This document shows, one piece after another, positions 1 to 9,774 of a DNA stretch of 64,000 nt (the stretch's first letter is position 1; the number at the start of each line of letters is the position of its first letter). Origin of the DNA: Pirellula sp. (lineage in GTDB: Bacteria > Planctomycetota > Planctomycetia > Pirellulales > Pirellulaceae); the NCBI GenBank assembly GCA_021300155.1, contig JAJTID010000048.1, positions 1 to 64,000 on the forward strand. The letters run 5' to 3'. Both the position numbers and the translations under genes were made by a program. The notes under the pieces are model-generated. The model ran no database searches, was not told the DNA's origin, and worked only from the letters and a program-made list of their open reading frames with translations.

Positions 1-41
1 CATGAAGCGTTGAACCGCTCCTAACTCTCCGAGGAATCATC

Positions 42-1553
42 ATGGGCCATCCGAATCGACGTAGGTTTGTTTCCAACATCTCGACCGCTTCCACAATGGC
101 AGCCCTGGCTGGTCCAAATGGTTGGTTGCGATCAGCCGCAGCGAATGAACTGCAGCTTCCGTCGGGCTCGGTCCGCTTCAGCAACGATGTCGAGCCACTA
201 GTTCGTTGGCTTGAGACGGCACCAAAGGAAAAAGTCGTTGCTGGCTTTGTGGAGAAGATACAAAGCGGCATTCCTTACTATCGATTATTAGCATCCGTCT
301 TTCTGGCTGGTATCCGAAACGTTCAACCACGGCCGAGTGTGGGATTCAAATTCCATACCGTTTTGGTAGTACATTCCGCCCATCAAGCGAGCTTGGCCGC
401 CAGCAATCGGGACCGTTGGCTTCCGCTCCTCTGGGCTGCTGACTATTTCAAACGCGCGCAGGATGATGATGCCAAACAAGGCGACTGGACGATGCAGTCC
501 CCCGCCAATGTTGAGAAGATGAGTTCGTCGGCAGCCATGCGAGGGCTTGAAAGTGCATTCGATCGTTGGGACCTCGAAGCAGCGGACCGCTTCGCAACCG
601 CAGCCGCGCGACACTGTTCGCACGGTCAGTTGCTAGAGATTTTTGCTAAGTACGGCAGTCGAGATTTTCGAGACATCGGCCACAAAGCGATTTACGTCGC
701 AGGGGCATTTCGACTTCTCGATACGATAGGCCGCGAACATACGGAACCGATCGTACGTTCCCTAACCTATGCATTGCTCAATCATGGAAATGGGGCGAAT
801 CCGTCCGGTCTCGATCTTGCTCCGGACCGGCCTGGCAAAGAGAACTGGGATCGAACTCAGAGCATTTCGGACCATTGGATGACAAGCGATTGGAACGAGT
901 CTCACACGCAGTCAGTGCTAGAGAGTTTGCGAGATGATTCTGCGAGCGAAGTTTGCAAATCCGTCCATCAACGAATGCAACGCGATACGAATTGGCATTC
1001 TATCTATGATGCTTTGTTCGTCGCATCAAGCGAATTGGTCCTACGCCAGAATGGTATCGTACCATTGCATGCAGTGACCTCCACCAATGCCATTCACTAT
1101 TTATTCCAAACGGTCAAAGAAGAGCGTTTGCGATGGTGGTTGCTGCTTCAAAATTGCGCTTTCGTCAGTCTTCTTCGAGATGCAGCCAAAGACCGTGACA
1201 AACTTCGCGATATCAAGATTGATACACTGGCTAGCGATACAGGCTCGACGCCAGCCGAACTAGGAACAGTTTTCCAAAACCTGGGAAGCGATCGCGATTT
1301 GGCATCCCGCCAAGTTTATACCTATCTTCAACGATCGAATTCGCCGAACGATTTTTTTGCTTCCGCGCGCAACTACGTATTCTCGAAAGGCAATGACTCG
1401 CACGACTACAAGTTTTCGTCGGCAATTCTGGAAGATTACTCGAATGTGAGTCCTGCTTATCGCAATCTCTATTTATCGGGGTGTGCACAGTTGTTGCATG
1501 GCGATTCTGCTCCTGATACTAAACTGTTTCAACGGGTAAGGGAATTACTGTAG
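42..1553 (+). CDS. Tat-exported protein of unknown function
   Basis: A 503-residue protein. It opens with a twin-arginine export signal (NRRRFVS at residues 5-11, then a short hydrophobic stretch ending near Ala-33), so the folded product should cross the inner membrane. The ATG sits 6 bases after a GAGGA ribosome-binding site at 31-35. The mature part is mostly helical with scattered conserved-looking histidines: VHSAH near 110, GHKAIYVAGAF near 212, HAVTSTNAIHYLF near 345. Such pairs could hold a metal or haem, but this is inference. I do not recognise the family with certainty. The next gene is 175 bases away, so this one is either alone or last in an operon that begins before the window. 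Confidence 0.8.
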   Translation: MGHPNRRRFVSNISTASTMAALAGPNGWLRSAAANELQLPSGSVRFSNDVEPLVRWLETAPKEKVVAGFVEKIQSGIPYYRLLASVFLAGIRNVQPRPSVGFKFHTVLVVHSAHQASLAASNRDRWLPLLWAADYFKRAQDDDAKQGDWTMQSPANVEKMSSSAAMRGLESAFDRWDLEAADRFATAAARHCSHGQLLEIFAKYGSRDFRDIGHKAIYVAGAFRLLDTIGREHTEPIVRSLTYALLNHGNGANPSGLDLAPDRPGKENWDRTQSISDHWMTSDWNESHTQSVLESLRDDSASEVCKSVHQRMQRDTNWHSIYDALFVASSELVLRQNGIVPLHAVTSTNAIHYLFQTVKEERLRWWLLLQNCAFVSLLRDAAKDRDKLRDIKIDTLASDTGSTPAELGTVFQNLGSDRDLASRQVYTYLQRSNSPNDFFASARNYVFSKGNDSHDYKFSSAILEDYSNVSPAYRNLYLSGCAQLLHGDSAPDTKLFQRVRELL

Positions 1554-1728
1554 AGTGAAACAGCTTGATTGAACAAGAACCTTATTCAATCAACTACGAG
1601 CGTCTGGATCTGTTCGATTTTTGCCTTCCCAGGAAAAATGGCTAGCGTTCCGAACCCGTTTTGTACTATCCTGGCTTCTGGCAAAGGAACCATGAACGAC
1701 AAAGCATCATCGGATAACAGCGGAGCGG

Positions 1729-2766
1729 ATGGGAATGCAGGCATTGGTAAAGGCAAAACGAGGCGTTGGACTAGAACTCCAAGAGGTTCCCAAGCCCACG
1801 ATCGGGATCAACGATTGTTTGATTCGCGTCTTCAAGACCGGTATCTGCGGAACCGATTTACATATCTACAATTACGACGCTTGGGCACAGAAAACTATTC
1901 CCGTGCCAATGGTCGTTGGGCATGAATTCGTCGGTGAGATCGTAGAGGTTGGTTCGAATGTCACCGACTTTTTCCCTGGTGAAATCGTATCAGGAGAAGG
2001 CCATGTGGTTTGTGGCCGATGCAGAAACTGCTTGGCCGGCAGACGCCATCTTTGCAAAGACACTTCAGGCGTTGGGGTCAATCGAACGGGGGCATTTGCC
2101 GAGTACATCTCGCTTCCCATGACCAATATCTGGCACCATCGCCAAGATATCGACCATGATATCGCCTCGATTTTCGATCCGCTCGGAAACGCAGTCCATA
2201 CGGCACTTAGTTTTGATTGCCATTTAGAAGATGTTTTGATCACCGGCGCGGGACCGATTGGTTTGATGGCCACGGCAGTGGTTCGCCACGCGGGAGCTCG
2301 CCACATCGTCGTTTCGGACTTGAACCCTTATCGATTGGATCTGGCGAGAAAAATGGGAGCCACGTTAGCCATCGATCCACGCGAAGTGAGTGTCGCGGCC
2401 GCCCAAAAAGAACTGGGAATGAAAGAAGGCTTCGATGTTGGGCTCGAAATGTCTGGTTCGCCAGCAGCCCTGCGATCGATGCTAGAGAACATGTGTCACG
2501 GTGGAAAAATTGCCATGCTCGGGATTCCGTCCGAACCTATCGCGATCGACTGGAATCTAGTTGTTTTTAACATGCTGACGATTCGCGGGATCTACGGACG
2601 GGAAATGTACGAAACCTGGTACAAAATGAGCGTTCTCTTGGAAAGCGGGTTAGACATTTCGCAGGTTATCACCCATCGATTCGATTTCCGGGATTTTGAA
2701 AGAGGATTCGAAGCCATGAATTCCGGGATGTGCGGAAAAGTCGTTTTGGATTGGACAACTGCTTAG
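1729..2766 (+). CDS. tdh: L-threonine 3-dehydrogenase (zinc medium-chain dehydrogenase)
   Basis: Oxidises L-threonine to 2-amino-3-ketobutyrate with NAD+ in the cytoplasm, the first step of threonine breakdown to glycine. The 345-residue length fits the family. Catalytic zinc ligands are visible as C40 in the CGTDLH motif and H65-E66 in GHEF. The structural zinc set is C95, C98, C101 and C109. The Rossmann motif GAGPIG lies near 175. [14 protein letters not shown] is the form typical of Tdh rather than sorbitol dehydrogenase. Two in-frame ATGs (1729 and 1735) compete; GGAG lies just upstream. No kbl gene (2-amino-3-ketobutyrate ligase) is next to it, so it works with a partner encoded elsewhere. 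Confidence 0.88.
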   Translation: MGMQALVKAKRGVGLELQEVPKPTIGINDCLIRVFKTGICGTDLHIYNYDAWAQKTIPVPMVVGHEFVGEIVEVGSNVTDFFPGEIVSGEGHVVCGRCRNCLAGRRHLCKDTSGVGVNRTGAFAEYISLPMTNIWHHRQDIDHDIASIFDPLGNAVHTALSFDCHLEDVLITGAGPIGLMATAVVRHAGARHIVVSDLNPYRLDLARKMGATLAIDPREVSVAAAQKELGMKEGFDVGLEMSGSPAALRSMLENMCHGGKIAMLGIPSEPIAIDWNLVVFNMLTIRGIYGREMYETWYKMSVLLESGLDISQVITHRFDFRDFERGFEAMNSGMCGKVVLDWTTA

Positions 2767-2897
2767 CAACCCACGTTGTCCTTGATTTGAAAATCCCCAT
2801 ATTCGAACCTGCGTGAACCAGCGATTTATGGAATTCGCTCGCTGGGATACAATTCCACCCCGCTCTGACGTTCATTTGATGGAAAGTACTTTGGCTC

Positions 2898-4967
2898 ATG
2901 ACGCTCCCTAACCTACTAGTTACAGCAGCTTTGCCCTACGCGAATGGCCATATCCACCTTGGCCATCTCGTTGAATACATTCAAACTGATATCTGGGTTC
3001 GCTTTCAACGCCTCATGGGTCGGCGATGCATCTTCATTTGCGCCGATGATACGCACGGAACCGCGATCATGATCCGCGCTCGGCAAGAAGGACGATCCGA
3101 AGCCGAAGTCATCGCCGATATGCAATCCGCCCACGAACGCGACTTCGCAGGCTTTGATATCTCCTTTGATCACTACGGCAGCACCAATTCGCCCGAGAAC
3201 CTCGAGCTCTGCTCTCAAATTTGGAGTTCGCTTCGCCAAGCAGGATTGGTCGTCGAAGATGATGTCGAACAACTCTTCGATCCAGTCGCCGGTACGTTCT
3301 TAGCCGATCGTTTCGTCAAGGGAACTTGCCCGTTGTGCAAGACGGTCGATCAATACGGCGACAACTGCAGCAAGTGCGGTGCCACCTACTCCCCTACCGA
3401 GCTCATCAACCCCACGAGCACTCTCAGTGGCGCGACACCCGTAAAGAAGACGGCTAAGCATTTGTTTGTGCGTCTCGAAGCCTTGCATGAATTCCTTGAT
3501 AGCTGGACGCAATCGGGTGAACACTTGCAATCGGAAATCGCCAACTATCTCAAGGGACATTTCCTTGGCAATCCGCTGCGAGACTGGGACGTTTCGCGGC
3601 CTGCGCCCTACTTCGGCTTTGAGATTCCAGATAGTCCCGGAAACTACTGGTACGTTTGGTTTGATGCACCCATCGGCTATATCGCTTCCACTTGGCAATG
3701 GTGCAAAAAGAATAACGAAAAGCTCGCCGATTGGTGGCATAGCGATCAGACCGAGATCCACCACTTTATCGGAAAAGACATCACGTACTTCCATACGTTG
3801 TTTTGGCCAGGTGTTCTCAAGTCGGCTGGCTTCTCTCTTCCCAAGTTTGTGCACATCCACGGGTTCCTTACCGTCGATGGCGAGAAAATGGCAAAGTCCA
3901 AAGGTACGCAAGTTCAAGCGGCAACTTACTTGAAGCATTTGGATCCTCAATTCCTTCGATACTTCTATGCGTCCAAGCTTGGACCGCGCCTCGATGACAT
4001 CGATTTGAATTTGACCGAGTTCGCTAACAAAGTGAACTCCGATCTTGTCGGTAAGGTAGTGAACTTGGCAAGTCGAACGGCGCGATTCATTGAGACAGTA
4101 GGGTTGGCACCGGAGTACCCTCACGACGGTGGATTGTTTGTATCCGCAGCAGCTGCAGGCGATAAGATTGCACAAGCGTACGAGCAAGTTGATTATTCGC
4201 GAGCGATGCGAATGATCATGGAGATTGCAGATCAGGCCAATGCATTCGTAGAAAACACAGCGCCGTGGACATTGAAGAAAGATCCGAACCAACAAGTTCG
4301 ATTGCAAGAAGTATGCACGATCGTCCTCAATCTGTTCCGACAGTTGTGTGTTTACTTAGCACCAGTGTTGCCAAAGTTAGCGGATCAATGTGGACAGTTG
4401 TTGCAATCGCCAATCCAACATTGGAACGATAGCCAAACTCCGCTCGTGAACTCACCCATTTCGAAATTCGAACACTTACTACAACGCCTACTCCCAGAGA
4501 AAGTCCAAGCCATGATTGACGAAAGCAAAGTGGAATCTACACCTGTCGAATCTGAGACACTTGCAAGCACAACAGCAGATGCTCCACCTGCTGCTTCACA
4601 AGATTCAGGGGATGCACTGGCTGCCGAGCCGATGGCTCCTGTATGCACTATCGAGGACTTCACCAAGGTCGATTTGCGAGTGGCCCGAATTGTGAAAGCC
4701 GAAGAAGTACCCGAGGCAAAGAAGCTCGTGAAGCTCACCGTCAGTCTTGGTGGCGACAACATTAGAACCGTGTTCGCCGGAATTAAAGCCGCGTACACAC
4801 TTCAGCAACTCGAAGGTCGATTGGTGGTCATCGTTGCGAACTTGCAACCACGTCAAATGAAGTTTGGTTTAAGCGAAGGGATGGTAACTGCAGCCGGCCC
4901 TGGCGGTACCGAAGTCTTCTTGCTCGGCGTCGACAGCGGCGCCGTTCCAGGACAACGAGTACATTAA
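2898..4967 (+). CDS. metG: Methionyl-tRNA synthetase with C-terminal tRNA-binding domain
   Basis: Charges tRNA(Met) with methionine. The class I signature appears as NGHIHLGH at residues 16-23 and KMAKS near 330, a variant of KMSKS. A zinc knuckle with two CxxC pairs (CPLC near 143, CSKC near 159) places it with the zinc-containing E. coli-type enzymes. After the anticodon-binding region comes an acidic, Ala/Ser/Thr-rich linker (about 540-575), then an EMAPII/Trbp111-like OB fold from about 585 to the end, which provides dimerisation and extra tRNA binding. At 689 residues it is full length. The ATG follows GGAAAG about 12 bases upstream. I see no T-box or SAM riboswitch before it. Confidence 0.95.
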   Translation: MTLPNLLVTAALPYANGHIHLGHLVEYIQTDIWVRFQRLMGRRCIFICADDTHGTAIMIRARQEGRSEAEVIADMQSAHERDFAGFDISFDHYGSTNSPENLELCSQIWSSLRQAGLVVEDDVEQLFDPVAGTFLADRFVKGTCPLCKTVDQYGDNCSKCGATYSPTELINPTSTLSGATPVKKTAKHLFVRLEALHEFLDSWTQSGEHLQSEIANYLKGHFLGNPLRDWDVSRPAPYFGFEIPDSPGNYWYVWFDAPIGYIASTWQWCKKNNEKLADWWHSDQTEIHHFIGKDITYFHTLFWPGVLKSAGFSLPKFVHIHGFLTVDGEKMAKSKGTQVQAATYLKHLDPQFLRYFYASKLGPRLDDIDLNLTEFANKVNSDLVGKVVNLASRTARFIETVGLAPEYPHDGGLFVSAAAAGDKIAQAYEQVDYSRAMRMIMEIADQANAFVENTAPWTLKKDPNQQVRLQEVCTIVLNLFRQLCVYLAPVLPKLADQCGQLLQSPIQHWNDSQTPLVNSPISKFEHLLQRLLPEKVQAMIDESKVESTPVESETLASTTADAPPAASQDSGDALAAEPMAPVCTIEDFTKVDLRVARIVKAEEVPEAKKLVKLTVSLGGDNIRTVFAGIKAAYTLQQLEGRLVVIVANLQPRQMKFGLSEGMVTAAGPGGTEVFLLGVDSGAVPGQRVH

Positions 4968-5111
4968 AAAGTGTATTAAGTTGTACATCGCGAGCAAAGT
5001 AGGTATTTGCACCTACCTACGACCTCGCTTTCATACTGAGACCTGTTATATTGAGAAGTTGCTTTTTGCGTTTACCAGCAGTTTTAACCTGCCGCTTGTG
5101 AAACGGGACTT

Positions 5112-5486
5112 TTGTCAGTTGCATTTCGTCCCGTACTGTTCGAAGGGAATTTCTCGTTGTCCAAGTTTGATGATGCCAGAAGAAACAGTGCTGCCGCTAA
5201 CCCCAATCGACCTCCAGAACGCAGTTGGGAGCCTTCGTTGCAAACGGTCGAGGGAATTGTCTCTGGAGTAGAGGGGACGACACTCTCTATGAAAAACCGA
5301 AATGGACATCTGGTTGCGCACAAGCTAGCAGAGGATGCAACCTATGTATGCGATGGCAAGGGCTGCAATGCTTCTGATCTTGCTGTTGGGCAACGAGTGC
5401 GTGTCACGGTCGCAAAAGGGGATAGGACTCTGGCGGTAGGGATCGAGTCGCTCGATAAAGATCCAAGCTTTAAATCCACCGATTGA
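5112..5486 (+). CDS. Small OB-like/DUF5666-type domain protein
   Basis: A 124-residue protein. From about residue 45 it holds a compact beta-rich domain: VEGIVSGVEGTTLSM, then a two-cysteine stretch CDGKGC, then GQRVRVTV and a final beta strand. The pattern 'threshold value then GQRVRV' is that of DUF5666-like domains common in planctomycete secreted or membrane proteins. No clear signal peptide is visible and the start (TTG at 5112) is a guess. The next in-frame ATG is near 5289, which would cut into the domain. The function is unknown. It lies alone between metG and the convergent pgl gene. Confidence 0.55.
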   Translation: MSVAFRPVLFEGNFSLSKFDDARRNSAAANPNRPPERSWEPSLQTVEGIVSGVEGTTLSMKNRNGHLVAHKLAEDATYVCDGKGCNASDLAVGQRVRVTVAKGDRTLAVGIESLDKDPSFKSTD

Positions 5487-5591
5487 TCATGCTGCTAATC
5501 CAAAATGGATGTCCATCGCATGGTATTTGCATGGATTAACGCGATGGGCATGACATTCTTGCTGCCCTTAGTTCAGGGTCGCGACAAGGAA

Positions 5592-6347
5592 TTAGGGCGT
5601 TGGACTAGCCAGCGAATCGAGGAACCACAACAGCCGACCGTGTTTGGGTTCGATCAATTGCGCCGGGTATTCATTAGGGTGACGTGGTCCATGAAGAACG
5701 ACTTCCATAGCAGGTCGTTTTGAAGCCCCGCAAACGAGGAATGCAACATTACGAGCGGAGTTGATAGCTGGTGCCGTCATCGTGAGTCGGTAGGCTGCAA
5801 ACTTGGGAACGTAATTAGCAACGAACATCCGTTTGGTTTCATCCAATGCATCCGTTTCAGGAAACAACGATGCGGTATGCGCATCATCCCCGAGTCCCAA
5901 AAGGATGACGTCGATAGTCGGGAAGTCACCAGCCAAGCTGTCTTGTGGATCGAGCGCCCTACGAACTTGAAGTTCGTATTCTGCGGCTGCGCGTTCGGGT
6001 GCCGCTACAGAAATCTGCACTGGAACTACACGAGGCACGTGCTTTGGATTCGAGGGATCGATGCGATCCAACCAAGCTTCTCGAACCATTCGATAATTAC
6101 TATCGACGTGCTCATGCGGAACATTCCGTTCGTCGCCCCAGATCAACACTACCTTGGACCAATCTAGTTCGTCGAGTGAAGTCTCAAGGATCAGTTGGTA
6201 TAGTCGTTTCGGTGTAGAGCCCCCCGAGAGCGATATGCTGCACACGCCGCGCGAAGCGATGGACTCTTGGATGGTTTCGATCAGCCATTCTTTGGCCGCC
6301 AAAGCAACATCTTCAGCATTGGTTTTTACAATCGTCTGATGATACAT
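5592..6347 (-). CDS. pgl: 6-phosphogluconolactonase
   Basis: Hydrolyses 6-phosphogluconolactone to 6-phosphogluconate, the second step of the oxidative pentose phosphate pathway. The 251-residue length is standard. Family motifs are SLSGGSTPKRLY near 39, WGDERNVP near 70 and GLGDDAHTASLFP near 152. Neither zwf nor gnd is next to it. The stop lies 6 bases before the start of the upstream same-strand gene's 3' end, so it is probably transcribed together with the DUF2293 gene and the enolase-superfamily gene above it. Confidence 0.92.
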   Translation of the reverse strand: MYHQTIVKTNAEDVALAAKEWLIETIQESIASRGVCSISLSGGSTPKRLYQLILETSLDELDWSKVVLIWGDERNVPHEHVDSNYRMVREAWLDRIDPSNPKHVPRVVPVQISVAAPERAAAEYELQVRRALDPQDSLAGDFPTIDVILLGLGDDAHTASLFPETDALDETKRMFVANYVPKFAAYRLTMTAPAINSARNVAFLVCGASKRPAMEVVLHGPRHPNEYPAQLIEPKHGRLLWFLDSLASPTP

Positions 6348-6353
6348 TCGAAT

Positions 6354-7076
6354 TCAATCATGGATGGTAGGATTCGACGCATTGGATAATTGTCGAAGTG
6401 CCAATTGTAGCGGACAACTCGATTCGTTTACAGCAAGGCCTCTGCGATAAGCATTCAACAGTTCTCGCGATATCTGAGCGAGCATCCGCCGAACTTCTCG
6501 TCGTTCACCTTTGACTCTGGCGATCGTCATGTTGTCATAAGCAGTTGTTTGGTGTCGCATCCAGGCGATCACCGCCGATTCTGCGCGTTGTTCGATGGGT
6601 ATGCGCTCGGTGCGAGCGACCGTTCCGCTACCGACCGGAGTTGCGTGTTCGGTAACCAGCTTAGCCAATTGCTTGGCAACGGATTCATAGCGAGTATCAA
6701 AGTCTAGAAATTGAAGTACCGATTCTTCGAAGGCACCTACATATTGCGTTTGCTTTTTCTCTCGTCGAACCGAATTGGAAGCACGCTTCTTTGCATAGGA
6801 TTCCGTAGCGCGTTCCGCTTCAAGTTCCGATCGCTTGGTAGCGATAGTCAACGCGGACGCCCAAATACCCTGTGAAAAGATCTTTCGGCCTTTTTTGATT
6901 TGAACGGTCCAAGTAGGGCCGGCTGCCTTGACCCGTCTGGTGAGTCCCGCATCGCCGGGAGGTAGCAAATCCCAACCATCCGGAACAATTAGCACTTTTC
7001 CAGAGGCGTCGATTACTGATCGATCTGATTTCCCAGGAGCAACGATCAAAGAAATATGACTAGCCGAAGTGTTCAT
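6354..7076 (-). CDS. DUF2293 domain protein
   Basis: About 240 residues from the ATG at 7076; a TTG at 7100 would add eight basic residues. The first half looks like a small wing-like domain (VIVPDGWDLLPPGDAGLTRR-type stretch, then WTVQ and KKGRKIFSQGIW) followed by a charged helix. The second half, from about residue 120, is the DUF2293 domain: FLDFDTRYESVAKQLA, then HATPVGSGTVART, then RAESAVIAWMRHQTTAYD and GERREVRRMLA. This domain is conserved in bacteria and its function is unknown. The density of Arg and Lys in the last 100 residues hints at nucleic-acid binding, which is inference. It sits 33 bases after the enolase-superfamily gene and 6 before pgl. Confidence 0.85.
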   Translation of the reverse strand: MNTSASHISLIVAPGKSDRSVIDASGKVLIVPDGWDLLPPGDAGLTRRVKAAGPTWTVQIKKGRKIFSQGIWASALTIATKRSELEAERATESYAKKRASNSVRREKKQTQYVGAFEESVLQFLDFDTRYESVAKQLAKLVTEHATPVGSGTVARTERIPIEQRAESAVIAWMRHQTTAYDNMTIARVKGERREVRRMLAQISRELLNAYRRGLAVNESSCPLQLALRQLSNASNPTIHD

Positions 7077-7109
7077 GCCGCGACAGCGTTTCCTCTTCAA
7101 TCGCCGAGA

Positions 7110-8507
7110 TTAGCCTTGCGCAAACGATGCGTATTTTTTGGAAAGCATGTTTCGTGGCCAAGCAAAGCCAAGCCCAACGCCTCCAAGCAACTCCGTAGGC
7201 ACCACTCCACCCAGCACTTTAAACATCGGACGATAGAGCGATTCCCAATCTTTGTTACCTGCTGGGCAATACTGTCGGCCATTCCCTTCTACAGCGGTCA
7301 TGCCGACGATTCGCGATGCAAGAGAAGCCGAAGTCAGGAACGACGCACCAATGCATGTGAGATCTTGAACATAGCACTTCAGTCCATAATGTTTAGCAGC
7401 AGCAGCGAACAGCAAAGAGTCGCTGATACCTTTGCAAGCCTTGATCGCAATGCCAGAATAACCTTGTTGTTTTGCAAACATGAACGCATCCAAGTCGGTC
7501 AGCGACTCGTCGATTACGACAGGTTTGAGGCGACTGACACGATGCATCGTCACCTCTTTTCGTGCACGAAGATCGCGTCCCATCGGTTGTTCAATGTAAT
7601 GAAGCTTTGCGATTGCTTCTCTTGCCAATCGATCGATTCGTTCCAAGAAATCGATGACATAGTCTTCGTTATCGCATGCTTCGTTGAAGTCCATGGAATA
7701 AGACCATGTTCGCGTGGGAGCAACACGCATCGCGATGCGTTCGATCTCTACAAGTCGACCTACATCCGCATCCAAATCTTGGCCGGTGAGCTTCACCTTC
7801 AAGTGTGATAGGTGCTGTGTACGAATCCATTCTTCTAGTGTTTCTGGCAAACCATCGCCGACTGGTTTGTTGAGATCCGCAGCAGATAGTGGGTCGAGCG
7901 AGCCGACCAAATGGTATAGTGCTAGCGTGGAGGCCGGCTTAGGCAAGACCGAGTCGCTAAAGTGCTTGCCCACGAAATCAGGCCCGAGCCAATGCGACAA
8001 GTCACTGCCTATGTGGTCAGGGGTTAGGCAATCGAAACAGTTGGCATTGTGCAATCGTCCATAAGCATCATGCAAAGCAATATCGACGCTTGAAAACGCT
8101 AGGGCGATCGCCAGGTCGGGGATCGGCTCTTGAAGCTTCATAGCGATCGCTAGCTCTTCGGCTTTCGATTTGGCTATCGCTTTGAGTTGTTGTGATAAAA
8201 AGAGCGGGTGGGCGGCTGGTTCCAATTCGGTAACCGATTGAACGATCCGCTCTGCAAGGGCGATTACGGTTCGGAGAACTTGTTCGGGAGTTAGCAATTT
8301 GCTCGGCCAAGCCCATGCTGAGCCAAGGGTCATTTCTCCCATTCCAAACGCGGTTTTCTTTTTCCCTTTGTCTTCCAGCGTGACCGTAGTACGGAATACC
8401 GTAACGTCCTTAACGACACGCCCTCCGAATTTGAGGGGAGAACGATAAACGAAGGGGAACTTTTCGCATTCCGCTTCGATGACTGCAATTTTGGTAGACT
8501 TCGACAT
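7110..8507 (-). CDS. Enolase-superfamily enzyme (mandelate racemase / muconate cycloisomerase type)
   Basis: 465 residues with the residues expected of the muconate-lactonising subgroup of the enolase superfamily: the catalytic KxK in LKVKLTG, metal ligands in DFNEA, IEQPMGRD and VIDES, and the opposite-face lysine in IKACKG. Members abstract a proton next to a carboxylate and act as racemases, epimerases or cycloisomerases with Mg2+. The substrate cannot be read from sequence. The protein is longer than the usual 360-400 residues, with extra material between the capping domain and the barrel and a long C-terminal tail. It heads a minus-strand run with the DUF2293 gene and pgl. Confidence 0.85.
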   Translation of the reverse strand: MSKSTKIAVIEAECEKFPFVYRSPLKFGGRVVKDVTVFRTTVTLEDKGKKKTAFGMGEMTLGSAWAWPSKLLTPEQVLRTVIALAERIVQSVTELEPAAHPLFLSQQLKAIAKSKAEELAIAMKLQEPIPDLAIALAFSSVDIALHDAYGRLHNANCFDCLTPDHIGSDLSHWLGPDFVGKHFSDSVLPKPASTLALYHLVGSLDPLSAADLNKPVGDGLPETLEEWIRTQHLSHLKVKLTGQDLDADVGRLVEIERIAMRVAPTRTWSYSMDFNEACDNEDYVIDFLERIDRLAREAIAKLHYIEQPMGRDLRARKEVTMHRVSRLKPVVIDESLTDLDAFMFAKQQGYSGIAIKACKGISDSLLFAAAAKHYGLKCYVQDLTCIGASFLTSASLASRIVGMTAVEGNGRQYCPAGNKDWESLYRPMFKVLGGVVPTELLGGVGLGFAWPRNMLSKKYASFAQG

Positions 8508-8714
8508 GGTAAGTTAGTAAACGCCTGAGAGACCGGAATGGCTCTATTCTTTTGGATAGCATACGGCCCGGGAAGTCGATTTCGATACCCCTAAAGCGGA
8601 TTTTGTCCCTAGAGAATTGGGCGTTTCTAGCGCAATCGCTCTTGACCTGAATCAACGAAAAACCTGACAATCCGCCTTTCGGCGAAGAGTTCGTCGGCTA
8701 AAGAAGGGATTTTC

Positions 8715-9539
8715 ATGGTAACCGTAGTTTGCACTCGTTGGCTCGACGCTTTTCCAGTTTCGTATGTTCGACTCATGCGCAATGCGGTGCGAGCGAACCT
8801 GACGCGTGAGCATCGATTCATTTGCGTTACTGACAATCCTGGAGCCATGGATCGTGATATTGAAACGGTCCAGATGCCAGACATGCAGATACCGACCCAT
8901 TTTCAACGATTCGGGTGCTGGCCTAAACTCTCGATTTTCGCTCCGGGAGTTTTGCCTCCGGACCAACCGACACTCTACCTAGACTTGGACATGATGATTC
9001 GCGGGAACATCGATCCATTTTTTGAGCGAATTGAGAAGCACGGCGGCTTTCATGCGTTGCGCGAATGGAATCCGTCCTTATGGAGCTTTGTTCCGCTATC
9101 ACTGAGGCCTGATCGGGGTGTTCAAGGCTCGATATTAGGCTTTATCCCCAGCGAACAAGCGGAGATCTATCATCGATTCATGCGTGATCAGAACGCCTGC
9201 TTCGAGCAGTACTCGCTGGACCAGCAGTACCTGTCGGATGCTGCCGGAGAACGAACGTATTGGCCCTTTGCATGGACCGCGAGCTTCAAGTGGCATTGTT
9301 TGAAGTACTATCCATTCAACAAACTGTTCCCTAAAGCCAAAGAGCCGAAACGAGCCAAGATTGTTGTTTTTCATGGCAAGCCTCGCCCTATCGACGTTGT
9401 CCCGCTTGGCAATTATCGCTGGGGTACAAAACGAAAGTTCGGTTATGGACCCGTGAGCTGGGTCCGTGATTATTGGCTTCAGCACGATGACTCCTGGGTC
9501 GATTCGGTTGCAACGAACGAAACTCGATCCGCTGCATAG
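8715..9539 (+). CDS. Glycosyltransferase, GT8-like fold
   Basis: 274 residues. It begins with a strand and helix typical of a nucleotide-sugar fold (VTVVCTRWLDAFP), and carries YLDLDMMIRGNIDPFF near residue 90, where DxD is the metal and sugar-nucleotide binding site. Later motifs (LDQQYLSD near 172 and FHGKPRP near 222) match the hypothetical GT8-like glycosyltransferases found widely in bacteria and often annotated only by fold. It has no signal peptide or membrane span, so it is cytoplasmic or peripheral. The ATG follows an AAGAAGGG site. Acceptor and donor are unknown. Confidence 0.75.
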   Translation: MVTVVCTRWLDAFPVSYVRLMRNAVRANLTREHRFICVTDNPGAMDRDIETVQMPDMQIPTHFQRFGCWPKLSIFAPGVLPPDQPTLYLDLDMMIRGNIDPFFERIEKHGGFHALREWNPSLWSFVPLSLRPDRGVQGSILGFIPSEQAEIYHRFMRDQNACFEQYSLDQQYLSDAAGERTYWPFAWTASFKWHCLKYYPFNKLFPKAKEPKRAKIVVFHGKPRPIDVVPLGNYRWGTKRKFGYGPVSWVRDYWLQHDDSWVDSVATNETRSAA

Positions 9540-9697
9540 TTCCCATTCTGGGGATGCTCGATCCGTTTGCCTTTGGCCATACGAGGTCTTAATTTTAGTG
9601 TAGGTCGGAAAACCTCAAGGAGACAAGCGATTCGATTGTTGGATAATCGGCCCACAAACGATTGAAACGATTCGCGCATCGAAAGGTGACGAACGTA

Positions 9698-9724
9698 GCC
9701 GCACCGACCTGAAACCAGTGCGGC
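9698..9724. terminator. GC-rich hairpin downstream of clpB
   Basis: A perfect 7-bp inverted repeat (GCCGCAC / GTGCGGC) with a 13-base loop lies about 50 bases past the clpB stop and about 160 bases past the glycosyltransferase stop, between two convergent genes. No T-run follows on either strand, so it may be a weak terminator or a 3'-end stabiliser. Confidence 0.35.
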
Positions 9725-9774
9725 AGCTTTCGTTCCGCGTACTAGCTAGATCTCAGTGGGCGCCTGGCGACCGT

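Noticed and set aside
2767-2897. Riboswitch or T-box upstream of metG
   Set aside because: Only 131 bases without a recognisable T-box motif, antiterminator or SAM-type fold.
3300-4307. 335-codon open frame on the minus strand inside metG
   Set aside because: It lies wholly within a gene with unmistakable motifs and has no family-like features; a shadow of metG codon use.
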